From: Planctomicrobium sp051465645
Lineage (GTDB): Bacteria; Planctomycetota; Planctomycetia; Planctomycetales; Planctomycetaceae
DNA length: 64,000 nucleotides
Direction of reading: 5' to 3'
Assembly: GCF_051465645.1 (NCBI RefSeq)
Contig: NZ_CP195790.1
Coordinates: forward strand, 1,984,001 to 2,048,000
The position numbers and the translations under genes were made by a program. The notes beneath the pieces were generated by a model. That model did not search any database. It worked only from the letters and a program-made list of their open reading frames with translations, and was not told the origin of the DNA. This document shows, one piece after another, positions 9,459 through 18,319 of the stretch (the stretch's first letter is position 1; each line of letters begins with the position of its first letter).

Positions 9459-9650
9459 GGGAAATCTTCGCTTATTCCGTTTCTGACAATTCTTCTGATT
9501 CTCTGAGGAACGCCCCGTAGGGCGATCTCACACACTTTATATCGCATCCACAGCAAAGAGTGGAAATTCACGTCAAATTCTCAGGGAAGATGCTGAACTC
9601 TACAAGCCTTTGATGTGTGCTGATTTCGGATTCGCCGCATGGGCGATCCT

Positions 9651-10859
9651 CTATTTGTTGCCTGGCCCCAAAAAACTGAAGAGACGGCGTTTCGGCTTCT
9701 CGCCTGCGTCGGACTCTGGCTGAAGGGCCTGACTGGCCGAATCGAGATGTGCCGCGAGCTGAAAAACGGCTTTGGCAATCTTCGACTTTGGAAACTCGGT
9801 GACCAGCGGGACCCCGTTGTTCCGCGATTCTGACACAACCGCGTACTCGTTCGGGATCTGCCAAAACACTTCCCGGCCGATCGTTTCCAATGCTTTGCTC
9901 AAACTGATCTGAGCATCCCCAAGGCCCACTCGATTCACGATCACCTTGTTCTTCTGTGCGAGCCCCTGATCATCAAGGAACTGATTGATCCGCACGACAT
10001 TTCGCAGACAAGGTAAATCAAGTTGGGTCACAACAAAGATGTGATCCGAAACGTCCATCGCCGCCTTATCAAGTGGCGAAAATGACTTGCTGACATCGAT
10101 AATCAGATGGGTGAATGTCGCCTTCAACAAGGCAATCACACGTTGAAGTTCGTCCGGGATCATCGGTGGAGTTGCTTCAAGATGCACTGGGCGCGGCAGC
10201 AAAAATGCCCCACTGGCATGTTGAGTCAATGAACGCTTCAGCATGGAGAAGTCGAGACGATTAATATTCTCGGCGACATCCTGAATCGTGTAGTCCGGAA
10301 TGATGTCCAACCAGACATCAGCGTCGCCTAATGCCAGATCGAGATCAATAATTGCAACGCTGTTCGCTTTGTTTAATGCGAGTGCACAGCCCAGATTCAC
10401 GGCCAGCGATGTACAACCAACACCGCCCCCTGATCCGACAACCGAGATCACGGTGCTTGTTCGTGAGCGGCCTTCTTTTCCACTGGACGATGACTGCAAG
10501 CGGCTCAACGCTGAGAGGAAGTCATCCAGGTTCAGCGGCGAACTCAGAAACTCCTTGGCTCCGTTTCGCATCGCCTGCAGAATCAGCGCGCCTTCCTGAG
10601 ATCGGCTGACGACCAACACCTGACACTGTGGCGTTTCTCGAGTCATCTCTGCAACCAGAGCCAGTGCCCGAGAAGGATCAGAGTCGAGAGAAACGAGTGC
10701 AATCTGAGGGTGAGTCTGCTTTACGATATCCGCAAAGAAGTCATAGCGAGCGCATTCCGCTTCCAACCAGACCGAATCGATTCCAAGCAGCAGATTCTTA
10801 ATGGAATTCCGGCTGGCGTCATTTGGATCAACAATGGCAAGGCGATTTACGTTACTCAT
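9651..10859 (-). CDS. cpaE: Tad pilus localisation ATPase CpaE/TadZ
   Basis: 402 residues. Residues 5-125 resemble a receiver domain (LAIVDPNDASRNSI start, LVVSRSQEG and AKEFLSSPLN) and residues 135-380 are a MinD/ParA-type ATPase. The deviant Walker A is GSGGGVGCTS (142-151): both the signature and the P-loop lysines are replaced, as is usual in CpaE/TadZ proteins, which localise the pilus machine rather than act as strong ATPases. IIDLDLALGDADVWLD follows. It is the last Tad gene of this leftward group (flp, microprotein, cpaA, cpaB, cpaC, cpaE); the motor gene expected next in most Tad operons is replaced by pyrH. Confidence 0.88.
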   Translation of the reverse strand: MSNVNRLAIVDPNDASRNSIKNLLLGIDSVWLEAECARYDFFADIVKQTHPQIALVSLDSDPSRALALVAEMTRETPQCQVLVVSRSQEGALILQAMRNGAKEFLSSPLNLDDFLSALSRLQSSSSGKEGRSRTSTVISVVGSGGGVGCTSLAVNLGCALALNKANSVAIIDLDLALGDADVWLDIIPDYTIQDVAENINRLDFSMLKRSLTQHASGAFLLPRPVHLEATPPMIPDELQRVIALLKATFTHLIIDVSKSFSPLDKAAMDVSDHIFVVTQLDLPCLRNVVRINQFLDDQGLAQKNKVIVNRVGLGDAQISLSKALETIGREVFWQIPNEYAVVSESRNNGVPLVTEFPKSKIAKAVFQLAAHLDSASQALQPESDAGEKPKRRLFSFLGPGNK

Positions 10860-11046
10860 CTCACCAACGTCCTTTATTCAATGCGAGCAACTTCCGAGTC
10901 GCTGTTTGCTTCCCGGAAGTGCAAAAACTTCGATGGTGGTCTAAACCATCCATACTCAATAGTAATGCAAAATTACCGTCGCAGGCGAAACATTCTTGTT
11001 TCTAATCGAGTCCGAACAAATCGAGGTCTTGCCCAGAATCACCTGC

Positions 11047-13098
11047 TTATTGATTTGCCGAAACCTGATTGCCAGAAGTAGGAGTAATCATCCCAGGCAA
11101 ACCTCGCGGACTGGAATCTGATGATTTCTTCAGAGAATCACTCGGCTTTTTGACTGGAGTCGATTCGACCGGCGTGAACTTTGGCTCTGGGAACACCGGA
11201 GTCTTCATCACCTCCTTTCGGAGCCGTTCAGATTCCGATGCTGCTTCGACCTGAAATGGATTCACAATCCCCTGCTGTGGCATTGGCTTCGCAAGCTGTT
11301 CACTGCTCGCCTGTTGAATCTCACTCTTTCCGGACGATTTGGCAGAAGGCTTCGTCGCCTGAACGACCTGACTGGAACGTGAGTTTCCTCCGCGTGCCGC
11401 ACTGATCGGAGTGATTTCCATCGGAACATTCTGGTAGAACTCTTGGCCACAGTCTCCGTTAGGACACTCCGGGCCAAAGTTTGGAACTTCCAGATTCCCA
11501 TCAATATACAGTTCGCGATCGTTCGGGTTCGACGATGACGAGCCTGGGTAACGAGTCGGCACCTGATGCGAAGCCATCGGGGCGACCATCTGCGGAGTCA
11601 GCAAGATCACGAGTTCTGTTTCGCCGACTTCCTGACGCTTACGGCTGAAGGCCATCCCGATCCATGGAAGCTCGCCAAGGAACGGAACCTTCTGAACGAC
11701 AGTTCCAGTTCGAGTCGAGATGAGTCCGCCGATCATCAGCGTTTCGCCAAATCGCATCTCAACCTGTGTATTAACACTTCTGGTCATCACACTCGGAATC
11801 ACCTGTCCGTTTGCAACGACGGAATTCGTGTAATCCCGTTCACTCACTTCCGGGAACACATCCAGTCGCAGACGGCCTTCTCCCAGAATGATAGGCAATG
11901 CTTCCAGTTTGACCCCAAAGTCTTCCCAGTCAATCTGAGTCGATCCTAAACCTGCCGCTGACGGTACAGGAAAGCGTCCGCCGGAATGCACGGTCGCAGG
12001 CCGGCCACTGACGGTCGTGACGACGGGCTCTGCCAGCACTTTCGCGAGGTTTTCTGTAACGAGTGCTTCGAGAAACCCCTGAAAAAACGTGTTGTTCCCT
12101 GTCACTGCGAACTGCATCGTGGAGCCACTGGCATCAATCGCTTTGGCTGCGGCACTTCCTAAGCTGGAAGCGGTCGGCAGGACAGTCGAGTTGACTCCTC
12201 CAAATGGAGAAATCCCTCCGACACCGTTATGAACATAATAGTTCTTCCCGGACAGCAGGAAGTTGAAGCCCAGTTCTCGAATCTTACTTCGCTGGACCTC
12301 GATCACTTTAATGACAAACTGAACCTGATTCGGGCCGGCGACTGTCAATTGCGGTTGGACAACTTCATAGAACTGCTCAGCAACTGCAACCACTTCTGGA
12401 AGCTGAGACGGCATTGTCACCCAGCCACGCAAAACCACGCCACCCCGAACTCCGATCACATCGATTGCGGAGCCGGGAAAGAGTCGTTGCAGATACGCTT
12501 GGAGCTCCCGGACATCCGGCTCAATAAAGACTTCGAGAAGATGGAAGTTGTCGAACTCATCGATGAGTTTGACAGTCGTCACGCCAATTTTCAGCGCCTG
12601 CAAACGGACGCGATGGGGGGACAACGGCTGAATATCCACGCATTCCGGATCGAAGCCATCAACGACTTTGATGCGATTTGAAAGCTCCAGGACGCGTGTA
12701 TCAAGTGCTCGCAGTTTCAACTTGCTTGAAGGTGTCGAAATCTGCAGAACGCTTTCGCCGGGCTGAACCGGAATTGGCGGTTGACTGGCAGTTCGATTTT
12801 CCCGCGAACTCATAGGAGCAGCAGGCTCAAGCGAAGATGGAACCTGTGGCGCTGGAGCAGGTGGAGTAAATAAGCCCGTCGGTGGCGAAACAGGAGAAGA
12901 GAGCGGTCGCGGTGCCAATGTCGGAGCAGGCTCACCCGGATTCGAAGACTGTACCTGCTGATCCGGCATCGGATCGGCATACAGACCAGGAGGGGGCAAC
13001 GGTGGTTGTGCAACCACCAGACTATTCCAAGGGAACGCAACCGACAGCATCAAGCCGCCGAATGTTCGGTATAAACTATAACGATTCAAGCTGCGCAT
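11047..13098 (-). CDS. cpaC: Tad/Flp pilus outer-membrane secretin CpaC/RcpA
   Basis: 683 residues from the ATG at 13098, which has AAAGGTG just upstream and gives a clean signal peptide (MRSLNRYSLYRTFGGLMLSV onward, cleavage near VVAQ). A GTG at 13182 would add 28 polar residues. A Pro-rich spacer follows; then come the pilus-secretin N-terminal domain (about 115-190: SNRIKVVDGFDPECVDIQ), a BON-like segment with VLRGWV, and the type II/III secretin core ending near 540 (LAEPVVTTVSGRPATVHSGG, then ELVILLTPQMV). The C-terminal 140 residues are Ser/Pro/Lys-rich and look disordered. The secretin forms the outer-membrane pore for the Flp pilus. The 314-base gap to cpaB could hold an internal promoter. 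Confidence 0.92.
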   Translation of the reverse strand: MRSLNRYSLYRTFGGLMLSVAFPWNSLVVAQPPLPPPGLYADPMPDQQVQSSNPGEPAPTLAPRPLSSPVSPPTGLFTPPAPAPQVPSSLEPAAPMSSRENRTASQPPIPVQPGESVLQISTPSSKLKLRALDTRVLELSNRIKVVDGFDPECVDIQPLSPHRVRLQALKIGVTTVKLIDEFDNFHLLEVFIEPDVRELQAYLQRLFPGSAIDVIGVRGGVVLRGWVTMPSQLPEVVAVAEQFYEVVQPQLTVAGPNQVQFVIKVIEVQRSKIRELGFNFLLSGKNYYVHNGVGGISPFGGVNSTVLPTASSLGSAAAKAIDASGSTMQFAVTGNNTFFQGFLEALVTENLAKVLAEPVVTTVSGRPATVHSGGRFPVPSAAGLGSTQIDWEDFGVKLEALPIILGEGRLRLDVFPEVSERDYTNSVVANGQVIPSVMTRSVNTQVEMRFGETLMIGGLISTRTGTVVQKVPFLGELPWIGMAFSRKRQEVGETELVILLTPQMVAPMASHQVPTRYPGSSSSNPNDRELYIDGNLEVPNFGPECPNGDCGQEFYQNVPMEITPISAARGGNSRSSQVVQATKPSAKSSGKSEIQQASSEQLAKPMPQQGIVNPFQVEAASESERLRKEVMKTPVFPEPKFTPVESTPVKKPSDSLKKSSDSSPRGLPGMITPTSGNQVSANQ

Positions 13099-13412
13099 CC
13101 TTGCACCTTTGTGCCGCGCCAAATTCATGGGGTCATCCCACGAAGGAGATGACCCCATTCCGTCCGGCAATAAATCAAGCACACTACTAATCAGGCGAAT
13201 CCGCCCTCGAAACGGCTTGAGGTTGAACGACTCACTGACTGTCTGCAGTAAAGGTCCAACTTAACCACTTCGAAAATCTCTGGTAATCTGACATCCTTGT
13301 TCAGATCACGAATCCGGCTGAGACGTGCTGCCCGATGATTCAGGTGATTTCAAGACCACTTCATCAATCGCGACAACACTTCTTGATCAGCCTCCCCCAA
13401 CACTCTGTAAAA
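13099..13412. other. Gap between cpaB and cpaC
   Basis: 314 bases in the Tad locus. I see no small gene and no clear hairpin. Its length, unusual within an operon, suggests a separate promoter for cpaC-cpaE or a long leader. Confidence 0.4.
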
Positions 13413-14357
13413 TCAGTTTTCCGGGATTTCAACTTTGTGAACCACTGGAAGGTTCTTATTGAAAATCGTCAAACTCCAGGTCGGTTTCTCTGCAACGACA
13501 GGCGCCACTTCCATTGTCGGGGCAGCGATCTCGTTCAGGAACTGAGACACTGTTGTGACTGGTGTCGGCTCCTCATTATCAGATTCCACCGGGGTTTCAT
13601 TGGTTGCCAGAATGCCGCCTGGATCGCCAATTGTTCCCTGAAGTTCTTCCATCAACTTTTCATCGATGGTGTTTGAATTCGCCACTGAGTCATCCCCACG
13701 GCGACGCCATGACAAACTCAAACTCCCTTTATCCATTGCCAGAATCACATAGTTGGCCTGCTCTGGAGTGACAAGCAAGGCAACATTCTTTGCTCTGGTT
13801 CCGTTTGACTTCTCTTTTTCGCCGCTTCCATTTGCAGTGACGTCATCGCAAGAGAACACTTCCACGTACTCAAGCAATGTCTTCGTTTTCGAGATCTTCG
13901 CCCCTCGTTCCGCACGTCCCTGAAATGTCACCAGCACGTCCACGCGATCTTTAGGCTGCAGCAGCCCGCTGATCGTATGCGTGTCGTTCACTGGAATCGA
14001 AATCACCCGCATTCCAACGGGAATATTGATCGATTTACCGTACTCGCCTGGCTCGGTCATCTTCGATTTTCGAACGACGTCACCGACAAGGATTGGCACC
14101 TTCGCCGCACGATTTTTGTATTGTTCTTCCGTCCTGACCGAATCCGCCTGAAGCTGAGTGGCCGGGACCTCTTTAAACTTTGTGTTGTCGCCGGTAATCC
14201 GCACCCCGGAATCAATGTCTTCCAGAGCAACCAGCACTTTGACCATCGGAACGGTCTCTTGCACCTGCTGGCCGACCAGCACCTGCTGAACGCCAAACAT
14301 GGCAATCAGACCGCACCCGGTTGCAACAGTGAGCAAGACTAATGTTTTCGGTTTCAT
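13413..14357 (-). CDS. cpaB: Flp pilus assembly protein CpaB/RcpC
   Basis: 314 residues from the ATG at 14357 (MKPKTLVLLTVATGCGLIAM, an N-terminal membrane anchor), with GGCGGAG immediately upstream. The SAF domain spans about 37-110 (VLVALEDIDSGVRI ... AAKVPILVGDVVRKSKM) and the RcpC/CpaB domain about 115-225, with MRVISIPVNDTHTISGLLQP and DRVDVLVTFQ. A Pro/Glu/Thr-rich tail follows. CpaB acts in the periplasm, binding peptidoglycan and gating the CpaC secretin. It lies between the prepilin peptidase and secretin genes in the expected Tad order; a hairpin in the 327-base gap upstream may tune its expression. Confidence 0.92.
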   Translation of the reverse strand: MKPKTLVLLTVATGCGLIAMFGVQQVLVGQQVQETVPMVKVLVALEDIDSGVRITGDNTKFKEVPATQLQADSVRTEEQYKNRAAKVPILVGDVVRKSKMTEPGEYGKSINIPVGMRVISIPVNDTHTISGLLQPKDRVDVLVTFQGRAERGAKISKTKTLLEYVEVFSCDDVTANGSGEKEKSNGTRAKNVALLVTPEQANYVILAMDKGSLSLSWRRRGDDSVANSNTIDEKLMEELQGTIGDPGGILATNETPVESDNEEPTPVTTVSQFLNEIAAPTMEVAPVVAEKPTWSLTIFNKNLPVVHKVEIPEN

Positions 14358-14558
14358 CTCCGCCCCATCTGCCTTTGTGATGCACACTCAGCAGTTCGGC
14401 GACGAATCGACTCTGTTTCAGAATCGGCTCGATCTGTCGGACTGCTTCAATATATGAGGGTTGTAACAGTTAAAATGATGCTGCCGATTCTTCTAAAACC
14501 GGCCATCGCCTTACCCAAACCTCCTGAAGTCGCAAATTTCGCTTACGAACAATCGCCA

Positions 14559-14589
14559 AAACGCAGCCCATCCCCGATGCGCTGCGTTT
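14559..14589 (-). terminator. Intra-operon hairpin after the prepilin peptidase gene
   Basis: AAACGCAGC (14559-14567) and GCTGCGTTT (14581-14589) form a perfect 9-bp stem with a 13-base loop, about 95 bases past the cpaA stop. On the minus strand a TTTT run follows. It could partly stop transcripts from the flp promoter, giving more pilin and peptidase than secretin. It sits in a 327-base gap with nothing else recognisable. Confidence 0.5.
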
Positions 14590-14684
14590 CGGCAATATTT
14601 GCAGACTCCGTCTTCAGTCAGTCACAAACCCTGGTGACCATCGGACTGAAGAGCGTCAGTGATTCAAAACAGACCGTCCTGGCC

Positions 14685-15263
14685 TTAGAACATCTTGATT
14701 GGGCTGATCGGACTGATCATGCCAGAGAAGACGAAGTATCCAATTGACCCGATGCAGATCGGGATGCCGTATGGAAGCAACAACATACGTGGCTTCCGCT
14801 CAGCGGCGATTTCGGAGAGCTTGCGAGGATCTTTGATCGAGAGCATCTCGTTGAAGATGATCAGGAAGTTGCCGTAGTGCTTATCCCAGGCTTTGCGGTA
14901 CAGCACCATGCAGATAGCCATGATCGCACCAACGATGACAGTTGCAATGAAGGCGTGCCATGTATGAGTCGCTCCGAGCCACGCACCGATTCCGGCCATC
15001 AATTTCACGTCGCCGGCACCCATTCCTCCGACGGCATACAGTGGCAGCAAGGTCAGAAGACCTACCACCATGCCCAGGAGCCCTGCTCCGAGGCCTTCCC
15101 ATCCGCCGACCCAGGTGCTGTAAACCAGACCTGAGAGGACCATGGGGAAAGTGATCCAGTTTGGAACGCGAAGTTCCTTGCCATCGATATACGCTGCGAT
15201 GATCAGAATCAGGCACACGAATTTGACGTGCCAGTTATCGAGTAGAATTGTTTGCCAATCCAT
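14685..15263 (-). CDS. cpaA: A24-family prepilin peptidase (CpaA/TadV type)
   Basis: 192 residues with about six membrane helices. The two catalytic aspartates of GxGD aspartic proteases are visible: D27 in AAYIDGKELRVPNW and D85 in GGMGAGDVKLMAG. The N-methylation domain of large PilD enzymes is missing, as in all TadV/CpaA proteins. The C-terminal part carries an extra hydrophilic loop (about 130-165) before a last helix pair, so it is a little longer than the typical 160-170 residues. It should cleave the Flp prepilin encoded 380 bases upstream, and may also process the DUF1559-type leader seen near position 1200 (inference). Confidence 0.93.
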   Translation of the reverse strand: MDWQTILLDNWHVKFVCLILIIAAYIDGKELRVPNWITFPMVLSGLVYSTWVGGWEGLGAGLLGMVVGLLTLLPLYAVGGMGAGDVKLMAGIGAWLGATHTWHAFIATVIVGAIMAICMVLYRKAWDKHYGNFLIIFNEMLSIKDPRKLSEIAAERKPRMLLLPYGIPICIGSIGYFVFSGMISPISPIKMF

Positions 15264-15296
15264 GATTGCCGACCTTTTGGGAGTTATTGAATCAGG

Positions 15297-15413
15297 TTAC
15301 GAACGACCGCCGAACCCGATCGCAGGCAAGAGAAACATTGCAGCGCCCGCAACGATGAAATAGATCAGTTGCAGCCCTGGTAATGCTCCAAGATCAAGCC
15401 AAAAGGGCAACAT
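15297..15413 (-). CDS. 38-residue single-span membrane microprotein in the Tad locus
   Basis: A complete small gene: ATG at 15413, TAA at 15297-15299, and AGGA 8 bases upstream of the ATG. The product is 38 residues: a short amphipathic start (MLPFWLDLGALPG), one hydrophobic helix (LQLIYFIVAGAAMFLLPAIG) and a GGRS end. It lies between the flp pilin and the prepilin peptidase on the same strand, with 33 bases between its stop and the peptidase start. I do not recognise the family. Position, spacing and ribosome site argue for a real gene; a role as a small pilus-assembly or membrane subunit is inference. Confidence 0.65.
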   Translation of the reverse strand: MLPFWLDLGALPGLQLIYFIVAGAAMFLLPAIGFGGRS

Positions 15414-15528
15414 GGCACTCGTCCTCTACCTGTGATTTCAACTGAGGGGGGGAAGAAGGCTTCATTCATGATCGATGGTGATCAAGCGTTGATCCGCACC
15501 GATCGAGAGTTCGCAGCTGTTTGGTGAT

Positions 15529-15548
15529 GATTCCTCTCCAGAGGAATC
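15529..15548 (-). promoter_or_regulatory. Stable tetraloop hairpin downstream of flp
   Basis: GATTCCTC (15529-15536) and GAGGAATC (15541-15548) form a perfect 8-bp stem with a 4-base loop, in the 227-base gap between flp and the microprotein gene. No U-tract follows on the minus strand. A role in stabilising or processing the abundant pilin mRNA is possible; this is inference. Confidence 0.4.
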
Positions 15549-15640
15549 GTTGACTCAGAAGAGGCAAGGGGGCAATCACCGATTCACACCGATGATGGCC
15601 CACCCTGATGCCTCTACAGTCAAACCAAACTGCACTCAAA

Positions 15641-15814
15641 TTATGTGAGGTTGTCTGCGATCTGCTGGAACTTGGTGTTTGCGTTGGTTCCGATAGCTCG
15701 GACTGCTGTCAAGCAGACGATCACAATCAGAGCAAGCATGACTGCGTATTCAACAGCAGTTGGGCCGTCTTCAGATTTCAGAAACTTCTTGACGCTTGGG
15801 ATGATGTTCTTCAT
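15641..15814 (-). CDS. flp: Flp-family type IVb pilin
   Basis: 57 residues, ATG at 15814, TAA at 15641-15643. A basic leader (MKNIIPSVKKFLKSEDG) is followed by PTAVEYAVMLALIVIVCLT, the Flp signature: cleavage after Gly17, glutamate at mature position +5 and the EY motif at the head of the hydrophobic helix. The C-terminus is short (RAIGTNANTKFQQIADNLT), as in other Flp pilins. It is the structural subunit of Tad pili used in surface attachment and is matured by the peptidase encoded just downstream. GAGA lies about 8 bases before the ATG. As the first gene of the leftward Tad group it is probably the most strongly expressed. Confidence 0.93.
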   Translation of the reverse strand: MKNIIPSVKKFLKSEDGPTAVEYAVMLALIVIVCLTAVRAIGTNANTKFQQIADNLT

Positions 15815-16801
15815 TTCGAATTCTCTTCAATTTGGGTCGATTTCTCGACCATGTTCGAGCCGCAGTTGCCCGGTTCACTCGAGCATTGATCAACTGCAAA
15901 GGGCATCCATTGTGAGGCGGGGAGTTTTCCCCGGTCGTCGCACCGGATTTATCAGTCAGGTCGAACGACTCACAAACCTATGTCGAGAATGCGAAGACGC
16001 AAATCGCTGTCAAAAAAATTATGAATGAAGTGGTTCCCCGCACGTGGAACTGAGGTAATTGCCCTACCTTCGTGCGTTTATCTTTCGCAACCGACGTCTC
16101 TTTCTGAGTGCTGTTCATTCTAAAACAATGCAAAATTGCATCATTACGCACCCATAATCGACCAGTCGATTTAAACGGCGGCAGTTACCATGACTGCAGA
16201 TCCGCCACGATCAGCATCCTCGGAAGAATCATTAAGTTCGCGCGAATCGCAGGAGGCGGCGATTGTTTTTCTGTGAGCATTCCAAATGCACCTTTCGGAA
16301 GGTCAACTGAAGTTGCTAGACGCAACACGCCTCACTGATGGGAAGTGAACTCCAGCCGCACGGAATATTGAGTCGCCGCCCAATCTCTCTAGGGGCAGGA
16401 CTAACGGTTATGACGAACCCCGGCAGGAAGTTGGGCCTGATCGGTGCGAGTTGCCAAGGTTGGCGACAATCGAGATGAAAAGCTGACACACATTTCAGCG
16501 AACGACAAAACTCTGAAGACATCCAAAGTTTCGGTCCCCACTTCAATTGCTGTCACAACCTCAGGCAATGCTCCACCAAAACGGTCCATAGAAATTGGGC
16601 CAGAAGAAAAGTGGATTCGCCTGACTGAAATCGCGACGGGACTTGAGCACGACGACCGAGAGCTGCCGGCCAAGACACTCCTCGTTTCACAGTGCTTCAG
16701 AGAGTGTTTCCAAAAGTCAGAAGCAGAATCCAGTACGCCGAGTCACAACAGGACGTGCGGATCACACAAAATTCCTCATCGACGTTATGTCTGGAGGGCC
16801 A
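15815..16801. other. Long divergent noncoding region, Tad locus/AAA+ gene
   Basis: Nearly 1 kb between flp and the divergent ATPase gene. No reading frame here has both a ribosome site and protein-like composition. A TTGACA hexamer on the minus strand (16008-16013) could be a -35 box for flp but lacks a good -10 at 17 bases. The length suggests long 5' leaders, several regulatory sites or a noncoding RNA. Confidence 0.4.
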
Positions 16802-18319
16802 ATGTCCGAAATCGACGCCGTACTTCGCAGTCTGGGATTCAATTCCAGAACGCCAGGCTCAGACTCCGCGAATCTGCCTCATTACGACCTGAAGCAGGAT
16901 TACACTGATCCGTTGCAGAGCAGCTCCACATTCAATGGAGTTGATGCAGGTCAACAATATGTTTCTTCGGCGATGACATTGCTGCAACCTTCTGCGGATG
17001 AGGACGTGCCAGTCTCCCCTCATCGCCCGACTTCTGTGGAAAAATCATCGCCGCACTCGCGATTCATGCCGACCGCTCCAGAAACACTGCCGCAAGCGGG
17101 GCTGCATCCACGAGAAGTCAGCGACCTCCTGCTGAAGACATTGGCCGTTCGAGGAATTGAGTCTGGTTACAACATCTCAAAGGCAATCGGGCTGAGATTT
17201 CCACTCGTCGAACGAGTCCTGCGACAGTTAAAAATTGACAGACTGGTTTCGTACAGAAATTCTGCAGCTGGCGGAGACTATCTGTATGAGTTGACGGAAC
17301 ACGGGCGAGAAAGAGCCGTGTCACTCTCTCAGATCTGTGCATACCTCGGCACTGCCCCGGTCTCTCTGTCACATTACATCGCCAGCGTTCAGGCTCAGGC
17401 ACCGGGAAGACAAAAACCGACTCTGGCTGCGATTCGGGAAGCCTTCAGAGATCTGCTGATGGAGGAGGACCTGATCTCAGGTCTAGGACAGGCAATCCAT
17501 TCCGGACGAGGAATGTTTCTCTACGGGCCTGCCGGAAATGGAAAAACCAGCATCGCGGAACGAGTCACAAAATCTTTTGGCGACACCATCTGGATTCCCC
17601 GATCAATTTCGTCACATGGGGAAATTATTCGACTGTTCGATCCAAACCGTCACAAGCCGGTTCCGACAAACGGAGCCGATCACGAGTTGATGGACGGCCG
17701 CTGGATTCAGATTGAGCGCCCCACAATCGTCGCCGGGGGTGAGCTGCGAATGGAAAATCTGGAAATCAACTACATTCGAACAACAGGCGTCGGCGAAGCT
17801 CCCTTACAGATGAAGGCCAACTGCGGCACACTGCTGATTGACGACTTTGGCCGTCAGCGAATGAGAATCGATGAATTGCTGAATCGCTGGATTGTTCCGC
17901 TGGAACACCGCTACGACTACCTGCACCTGGAAAGCGGGCGAAGTATTCAGGTTCCATTTGAAGAACTTCTTGTCTTCTCGACCAACCTTCAGCCACGAGA
18001 TCTGGTTGATGAGGCGTTCCTGAGGCGCATTCCGTACAAGATCGAGGTCAAGAATCCGTCCGAAGCCACGTTTCGACGTCTTTTCAAATCAGAAGCCGCC
18101 CAACGTCAGGTCAGTTGCCCGGAAGAGATGATCGACTATCTCGTCGACACCCACTACCGGCAGAACAATAGATCGTTCCGGAACTGCCATCCCCGTGATT
18201 TGCTGCGACAGATTGAAAACAGGTGTTCTCTCCACGAAATGGATTTCAGCGTGACTCGGGAAGCGCTCGACGAAGCTGTCTCCATCTACTTTTCGATCAT
18301 GTGCGAGACGCCGGCTTAA
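16802..18319 (+). CDS. Winged-helix and AAA+ ATPase, unknown function
   Basis: 505 residues from the ATG at 16802, preceded by GGAGGGCCA; an upstream ATG at 16643 lacks this. Residues 1-100 are low-complexity, Ser/Pro-rich. Residues 105-180 look like a winged helix (HPREVSDLLLKTLAVRG, SYRNSAAGGDYLYELTEHG). The ATPase has Walker A GPAGNGKTS at 242-250 and Walker B LLIDDFG at 344-350, then a sensor-like VFSTNLQPRDL and an arginine pair in AFLRRIPYK, features of AAA+ switches. It diverges from the Tad genes, so regulation or assembly of the pilus is possible, but nothing in the sequence proves it. Similar ATPases occur in planctomycetes as uncharacterised proteins. Confidence 0.8.
   Translation: MSEIDAVLRSLGFNSRTPGSDSANLPHYDLKQDYTDPLQSSSTFNGVDAGQQYVSSAMTLLQPSADEDVPVSPHRPTSVEKSSPHSRFMPTAPETLPQAGLHPREVSDLLLKTLAVRGIESGYNISKAIGLRFPLVERVLRQLKIDRLVSYRNSAAGGDYLYELTEHGRERAVSLSQICAYLGTAPVSLSHYIASVQAQAPGRQKPTLAAIREAFRDLLMEEDLISGLGQAIHSGRGMFLYGPAGNGKTSIAERVTKSFGDTIWIPRSISSHGEIIRLFDPNRHKPVPTNGADHELMDGRWIQIERPTIVAGGELRMENLEINYIRTTGVGEAPLQMKANCGTLLIDDFGRQRMRIDELLNRWIVPLEHRYDYLHLESGRSIQVPFEELLVFSTNLQPRDLVDEAFLRRIPYKIEVKNPSEATFRRLFKSEAAQRQVSCPEEMIDYLVDTHYRQNNRSFRNCHPRDLLRQIENRCSLHEMDFSVTREALDEAVSIYFSIMCETPA

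Noticed and set aside
16444..16908. Open frame overlapping the start of the AAA+ ATPase gene
   Set aside because: The ATPase frame has GGAGGGCCA before its ATG and conserved Walker motifs; this frame runs into the ATPase N-terminus in another phase.
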